From: an uncultured Campylobacter sp.
GTDB taxonomy: Bacteria > Campylobacterota > Campylobacteria > Campylobacterales > Campylobacteraceae
Assembly (NCBI RefSeq): GCF_937997405.1
Contig: NZ_CALKTL010000074.1
Coordinates: forward strand, 1 to 26,391
DNA: 26,391 nt
Direction of reading: 5' to 3'
The position numbers were made by a program, and so were the translations under genes. Positions 23,264 through 26,391 of this stretch are shown here, in pieces. Numbering within the stretch: the stretch's first letter is position 1; each line of letters opens with the position of its first letter. Below the pieces are notes generated by a model that was not told the origin of the DNA, did not search any database, and saw nothing but the letters and a program-made list of their open reading frames with translations.

Positions 23264-24220
23264 ATGCACGAAAATCACGCCCACTGCGCACATTCGCACA
23301 CGTCAAACAAGATCGTTTTGAGAAATTCCTTCTTTATGATATCCGCTTTTATGCTGATCGAGGTCGCGGGTGGCTTCGCGACAAACTCGCTCGCCCTGCT
23401 CTCCGACGCCGGACACATGCTATCAGACGCTGCGGCGCTCGGGCTTTCGCTGTTTGCGTTTAAATTCGGCGAACGCAAAGGCAATCTGCAAAAGACCTTC
23501 GGCTACAGGCGGATCGAAATTTTAGCCGCGACGATAAACGCCCTCGCCCTCGTCGCGATCGCCGTTTTGATCGTCATCGAGGCGGCGCGGCGCCTGCAAA
23601 ACCCGCCCGAAGTAGCCACCGCGGGGATGCTTGCCATCAGCACGCTGGGACTTGCCGTAAACATCGTCGTGGCGCTATACATGCTGCGCGGCGGCGACGT
23701 GAGAGAAAACATCAATATGCGCGGCGCCTACCTGCACGTGCTGGGTGACGCCCTGGGCTCGGTGGGCGCGATCGCGGCGGCTTTGGCGATGATGTGCTTT
23801 GGCTGGGGCTGGGCGGACGCGGCGGCTAGCCTGCTCGTGGCCGCGCTCATCGTAAAAAGCGGCTGGGGCGTGCTAAAAGACAGCCTAAACATCCTGATGG
23901 AGGGCTCGCCAAAGGGCGTGTGCCTAGACGGACTCGTCGCGCAGATCAGGGGCGTGGACGGCGTGCTTTCGGTGCACGACCTGCATGTCTGGAGCATCAC
24001 GAGCGGCGCAAACGCACTCACGGCCCATATCGTGGTTAGCGGCGAGCTGAGCGTGCGCGAAGCGGAGCGGATCATGGCTGAAATATCGCACGAAATGGAG
24101 CATCTAGGCATCACGCACACGACGCTGCAGCTTGAAAGCGGCGACAACGAATGCGCTGACGAGCTCATCTGCGAAGTAAGATCAAACGATGCGGGCGGGC
24201 ATTTGGGGCATAGTCACTAA
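23264..24220 (+). CDS. Cation diffusion facilitator (zinc-type metal exporter)
   Basis: The 318-residue inner-membrane antiporter exports divalent metal, most likely zinc. It has a His-rich N-terminus (MHENHAHCAHSH) and six hydrophobic spans. The intramembrane site is His51-Asp55 in SDAGHMLSDAAAL (span 2) and His158-Asp162 in HVLGDALGS (span 5); a His/Asp pair in each span is typical of CzcD/ZitB zinc transporters. A C-terminal cytoplasmic domain (VHDLHVWSITSG, ALTAHIVVSG) and a His-containing tail (GGHLGHSH) follow. ATG 23264 with GAGGT before it is preferred to the in-frame TTG at 23243. Confidence 0.93.
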   Translation: MHENHAHCAHSHTSNKIVLRNSFFMISAFMLIEVAGGFATNSLALLSDAGHMLSDAAALGLSLFAFKFGERKGNLQKTFGYRRIEILAATINALALVAIAVLIVIEAARRLQNPPEVATAGMLAISTLGLAVNIVVALYMLRGGDVRENINMRGAYLHVLGDALGSVGAIAAALAMMCFGWGWADAAASLLVAALIVKSGWGVLKDSLNILMEGSPKGVCLDGLVAQIRGVDGVLSVHDLHVWSITSGANALTAHIVVSGELSVREAERIMAEISHEMEHLGITHTTLQLESGDNECADELICEVRSNDAGGHLGHSH

Positions 24221-24692
24221 ATTTTTTGGATTTATAATTCCGCTCGATTTAAAATTTAAAATTTGGCTTGAGTTTGAAATTTTAAATTTGCCCGCGCCGC
24301 GGAATTTCGGAATTTTAGAATTTTGAGATTTTAAAATTCTGTGTCTGTTATGAAATTTTAAATCCCTACGCGTAGTGGAATTTTAAAATTTCGCCCCGCG
24401 GACGCCGTTTCAAAATCAGGCGCCGCGCGCGCAAAATAGTAGAATTTTACACAACGCGTCGCCGCATCATTCAAAAAGGCGCCTATACGCGTTTGCGGAA
24501 TTTTAAATTTAACCAAGCATACCGCGCCGCTAAATTTTAAAATTCCATGCGCAAATTGAGCTGTAAATCGAGCCATAAATTTAAACTACGCTCAAAATTT
24601 TGGCTAAATTTCACTCATCAAATTTTCCTGCCGATTTGAGCCTGTTAAAAGCAAATTTGACGTATAATCTCGCGAAATTTTGGGGAGTCAAG
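24221..24692. other. AAATTT-dense intergenic region
   Basis: No supported gene until the GTG start at 24693. Between 24221 and 24600 I count eleven AAATTT words, against about 0.1 expected from equal base use, plus many GAATTT and AAATTC variants. GC-rich spacers separate them. No regular period is evident, though AATTTTAAAATTT-like blocks recur. Confidence 0.65.
24663..24668 (+). promoter_or_regulatory. -10 box of the first membrane-protein gene
   Basis: TATAAT followed by CTCGCGAAATTTT and a GGGGAG site before GTG 24693. The leader resembles those at 25393 and 25845. Confidence 0.6.
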
Positions 24693-25271
24693 GTGCGCAA
24701 AAACATAAAATACCTAATTTACAAGTTTCTTTTGGGTAACGTATTTTTAGCCATTTTTGTGATTTCATTTTACGTTGTTTCGTGGCATATTGAAAATATT
24801 TCAAATATCGATGTTATGAGCCTTTTGAAGGGATATTTTTTATTTCCGGGCGATATTCGTCTGCCTTTTACGACGGCGATTCTTGAGCTATTCGCCTTTT
24901 ACGTCAGCAGCAGTTTGAGCGATTTTTATGTCAAAGAGGTTGATCGCAAGCTAAATTTTATATTTTTCATCGCCTTTGCGACGATAGGAATTTTAGCGCT
25001 TACCGCCGTTACTTATATCATAGTATTCGGTTTTATGCTATTTGGTCTGGATCTGGATAAAAAACTAGTAGCGATATTATCCGCCGCGATATTATTCATA
25101 GGCACCTATTCTACGGCATTTTCATTTCGCAAAAGTAATTACGAGCTCGGTAAATTTTTACAAATCGTTAGTCTAAAAAGGCGCTGGAATGCCAACGAAG
25201 CACTATCGTCTATTTTATTGTTTATAGGCATAATAATATGGTTAAACTTTATCGTTTTTGAATCTAAATAA
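24693..25271 (+). CDS. Integral membrane protein, paralogue A
   Basis: A 192-residue protein with about five hydrophobic spans, starting at GTG 24693 (VRKNIKYLIYKFLLGN) after a GGGGAG site and a TATAAT box. The same frame extends back to a TTG at 24600, but the promoter lies inside that extension. The middle motif LNFIFFIAFATIGI and the later SNYELGKFLQ are shared with the gene starting at 25875. No known family is recognised; no catalytic motif is seen. Confidence 0.7.
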   Translation: MRKNIKYLIYKFLLGNVFLAIFVISFYVVSWHIENISNIDVMSLLKGYFLFPGDIRLPFTTAILELFAFYVSSSLSDFYVKEVDRKLNFIFFIAFATIGILALTAVTYIIVFGFMLFGLDLDKKLVAILSAAILFIGTYSTAFSFRKSNYELGKFLQIVSLKRRWNANEALSSILLFIGIIIWLNFIVFESK

Positions 25272-25392
25272 AGCTAAGCGCCCCGTTTAAATTTCGTCCG
25301 TATGCGCTAAATTTAATAGGCGTAGATCACCCGCACGGCGCGACAAAATTTTAAGTACGAAATACTTTTTATCAAAATTTAAACCTACGCAT

Positions 25393-25398
25393 TATAAT
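25393..25398 (+). promoter_or_regulatory. -10 box of the second membrane-protein gene
   Basis: TATAAT followed by TGCAGGAATTAAAAAGGA, 31 bases before ATG 25429. Confidence 0.55.
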
Positions 25399-25428
25399 TG
25401 CAGGAATTAAAAAGGACGGCAATTAGAT

Positions 25429-25812
25429 ATGAAACGACATATATTAATCGCGATTTTGGGCTTACTTTGCGCCTTTATAGATATTAATTACATTGGTTTT
25501 CTTATCGCATTAAATTTGATAGTAGTCTTGGTTTGCGCCGTTTTTCCTTTTATGAAAAAGAACTATATATTTTTTCTACTGCTTATCGTAAATTTAGCTT
25601 TGTATTTGAATAATATCTACACCCCTTTTGAAAAGCCCGAGCTTTGGACTTATAACATACCTGCACTGGCAAATGCGACATATGTATTAGTAGCGCTGGT
25701 TTATGCTTCGGGATTTGTCGCTTTTGTCCCGCTTGCGGCATATATCTGTTTTTTATACTCGCTCTGCGTTGTTGCTTGCGGCATACGTGAAAAATTTCAA
25801 AGCTTACGCTAA
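25429..25812 (+). CDS. Small integral membrane protein
   Basis: The 127-residue product begins MKRHILIAILGLLCAFIDIN and has about four hydrophobic spans with a short polar loop (YTPFEKPELWTYN) in the middle and a basic C-terminus. AAAGGA lies somewhat far (about 13 bases) from ATG 25429. It sits between two paralogous membrane-protein genes but shows no clear similarity to them. Function unknown. Confidence 0.65.
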   Translation: MKRHILIAILGLLCAFIDINYIGFLIALNLIVVLVCAVFPFMKKNYIFFLLLIVNLALYLNNIYTPFEKPELWTYNIPALANATYVLVALVYASGFVAFVPLAAYICFLYSLCVVACGIREKFQSLR

Positions 25813-25844
25813 ATTTACGATTAAAGTTTTAAGCCATCGTTTCG

Positions 25845-25850
25845 TATAAT
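25845..25850 (+). promoter_or_regulatory. -10 box of the third membrane-protein gene
   Basis: TATAAT followed by TTCGCAGAATTTTAAGGA, 25 bases before ATG 25875, with the ribosome binding site in the same motif. Confidence 0.6.
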
Positions 25851-25874
25851 TTCGCAGAATTTTAAGGATTGCGT

Positions 25875-26391
25875 ATGAAAATATATTTCTGCAAATTGCT
25901 TTTAGGCATCTTACTGACGGGCATATTCTCGTTCTCGCTCGGCTTTACTTTATTACGCGTAGGTATGGTTTTTGACATGCCTTTTTTGTATTATGCTCCC
26001 TTAGATGTTCAGATCGCAAAAGCTATCCTAACGATAATTTTAGCATTTTATATTGCCGATAAAATTATCGACTTTCGCATTTTAGGCATCGATTGCGAGC
26101 TAAATTTCATATTTTTCATCGCCTTTGCGACGATAGGCATATTTATCGTAAGCGTACTATCGTTTTTTATGATCTTCGGTATATTCGTATGGCAAAAGTC
26201 AAATGCGGCATTTTCAGCAATGTGTCTATTTTTAGGGATAATTTGGACAGCTCGGCTATTTAGGAATAGCGAATACGAACTTGGGAAATTTTTGCAAAAT
26301 TGCAGTATCAAAAAATACTCTAAAATTGACAAAGCACTATTGATCGTACTGCTTATAATCGCGTTCTTTGTGATTATACCGATACGAATAT
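25875..26391 (+). CDS. Integral membrane protein, paralogue B (3' end outside window)
   Basis: An open frame of 172 codons runs from ATG 25875 to the window end without a stop. It begins MKIYFCKLLLGILLTGIFSF after AAGGA and a TATAAT box. It contains CELNFIFFIAFATIGI and SEYELGKFLQ, matching paralogue A at 24693 in both order and spacing. At DNA level 26091-26138 matches 24942-24989 in 44 of 48 bases with a 29-base perfect core. About five hydrophobic spans; family unknown. Confidence 0.7.
   Translation, partial: MKIYFCKLLLGILLTGIFSFSLGFTLLRVGMVFDMPFLYYAPLDVQIAKAILTIILAFYIADKIIDFRILGIDCELNFIFFIAFATIGIFIVSVLSFFMIFGIFVWQKSNAAFSAMCLFLGIIWTARLFRNSEYELGKFLQNCSIKKYSKIDKALLIVLLIIAFFVIIPIRI

Noticed and set aside
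26048..26332. 94-codon minus-strand ORF at the window end
   Set aside because: Antisense to the paralogue B frame, which has promoter, ribosome binding site and homology support.

Overview
The window looks like a chromosomal segment of a GC-rich Campylobacter, perhaps close to C. gracilis. The gene order ileS - tiny hydrophobic protein - gatA - guaB - xseB - nitrilase matches my memory of the C. jejuni Cj1061c-Cj1056c block. Promoters are mostly TATAAT boxes without a clear -35. The host sequence is also loaded with AAATTT words. The species call is an inference; no rRNA or other marker gene is present.

Layout. (1) 1-2703 is an AT-rich island end holding the 3' part of a PD-(D/E)XK (DUF4420-like) nuclease gene and an AIPR-family abortive-infection gene that appears frameshifted into two ORFs. 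(2) From 2740 the base composition changes to host type. A gene of unknown function broken by an in-frame amber codon follows, then the overlapping pair pyrB-pyrC (minus strand), a flavodoxin-fold NAD(P)H oxidoreductase, a repeat-expanded lipoprotein and cinA. (3) 10179-18993 is a tightly packed plus-strand run: ileS, a 36-residue membrane protein, gatA, guaB, metX, xseB, a nitrilase homologue and a ThiF-like E1 protein. Most junctions overlap or are a few bases apart. (4) 19055-20473 is an AT-rich cassette with an ankyrin-repeat membrane protein and an overlapping unknown gene. (5) 20600-23211 holds an Rrf2 regulator, an NAD(P)-binding protein and a cupin, all minus strand. A consensus sigma70 promoter flanked by two matching palindromic operators precedes the cupin, with a divergent small ORF beyond. 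(6) A CDF metal exporter follows, then three membrane-protein genes, two of which are paralogues; the last runs off the window.

The most unusual theme is short tandem repeats built around AAATTT or AAATTC. Inside genes the periods are multiples of three: 27 bp in the lipoprotein, between the basic N-region and the hydrophobic core of its signal peptide, and 18 bp in the middle of the nitrilase domain. Between genes the periods are about 58, 52 and 36 bp, and there are also decayed copies of a gene 3' end. AAATTT fits RAATTY, the methylation motif linked to natural transformation in C. jejuni, so a role in DNA uptake is one hypothesis to test.
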